Positions 56,622-56,671 of a DNA stretch of 56,671 bases are shown in pieces (position 1 is the stretch's first letter; every line of letters begins with the position of its first letter). Made by a program: the position numbers and the translations under genes. The DNA is from JACCTH01 sp035281645. Its GTDB lineage: Bacteria > Actinomycetota > Acidimicrobiia > Spongiisociales > ZC4RG35. The stretch is from contig DATEDN010000085.1 in the NCBI GenBank assembly GCA_035281645.1, positions 1 through 56,671 of the forward strand. Reading direction: 5' to 3'. The notes beneath the pieces are model-generated. The model was not told where the DNA came from and did not search any database. It saw only the letters and a list, made by a program, of their open reading frames with translations.

Positions 56622-56671
56622 TCGTGAAGCGGGGAATTGTAGTTCGTGACCCCGGTTTTCTGATCGGCCCG

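Noticed and set aside
1..56671. Mobile elements or recent horizontal transfer
   Set aside because: No transposase, integrase or phage gene, and no stretch of obviously different base composition; the repeats are non-coding.

Overview
This is a GC-rich chromosomal segment from an actinobacterium and it spans the replication-origin region. The gene order cca ... ECF sigma factor - anti-sigma - trxB - trxA - cwlM - parB - parA - rsmG - jag - yidC - yidD - rnpA - rpmH - dnaA - dnaN - recF - gyrB - gyrA - DUF3566 follows the pcnA-to-Rv0007 region of Mycobacterium tuberculosis as I remember it. A 29-residue bS22-type ribosomal protein, an actinobacterial DUF3566 gene and a Ku gene point the same way. 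Several departures from mycobacteria and Streptomyces (no MurJ fused to the pseudokinase, inverted recF, arg cluster without argF) suggest a deep-branching class such as Acidimicrobiia. That placement is inference. I see no phage, transposase, CRISPR array or plasmid genes.

Layout. 1-2.6 kb: truncated enoyl-CoA hydratase, bS22, homoserine kinase and a PhzF-like isomerase, all on the minus strand. 2.6-4.3 kb: a small membrane protein, tRNA-Gly(CCC) and dcd on plus, converging with a metallo-beta-lactamase-fold hydrolase. 4.6-7.6 kb: the rpsF-ssb-rpsR-rplI-dnaB block (minus). 7.7-11.8 kb: a DUF192 lipoprotein, panB, small envelope proteins, endonuclease IV, a membrane protein and pyrE. 12-19.3 kb: a histidine phosphatase, a cis-prenyltransferase with an AtuA-family gene, a hemolysin III protein, aminopeptidase P, an EEP hydrolase and azlCD. 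19.3-26.6 kb: the arginine operon argC-J-B-D-R-G-H, compact and mostly translationally coupled. 26.6-31.7 kb: cca, a PilT-like ATPase with an altered Walker B motif, and a divergent deacetylase/acetyltransferase pair. 31.7-37 kb: a cell-envelope stress block of pseudokinase, ECF sigma factor, anti-sigma and thioredoxin system, with a degenerate CwlM in convergent orientation. 37-42 kb: chromosome segregation and membrane insertion genes, ending in rpmH. 41.9-51.5 kb: candidate oriC, dnaA, dnaN, inverted DUF721-recF, gyrB, gyrA, DUF3566. 51.5-56.7 kb: an unknown gene, two tiny genes, xthA, a VOC protein, a threonine-dehydratase-like enzyme, an NTR-like secreted protein, Ku and tRNA-Ile(GAT).

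Several things stand out. Two families of intergenic repeats occur; one also supplies coding sequence at the 3' end of cwlM. Gyrase shows paired changes at the classical quinolone-contact positions of both subunits. A MurJ-type pseudokinase stands alone. recF and DUF721 are inverted inside dnaA-dnaN-gyrBA. A near-perfect parS overlaps the rsmG start codon. Coupled genes repeatedly overlap as NTGA (ATGA, GTGA, TTGA), which supports an unusual CTG start for rnpA.
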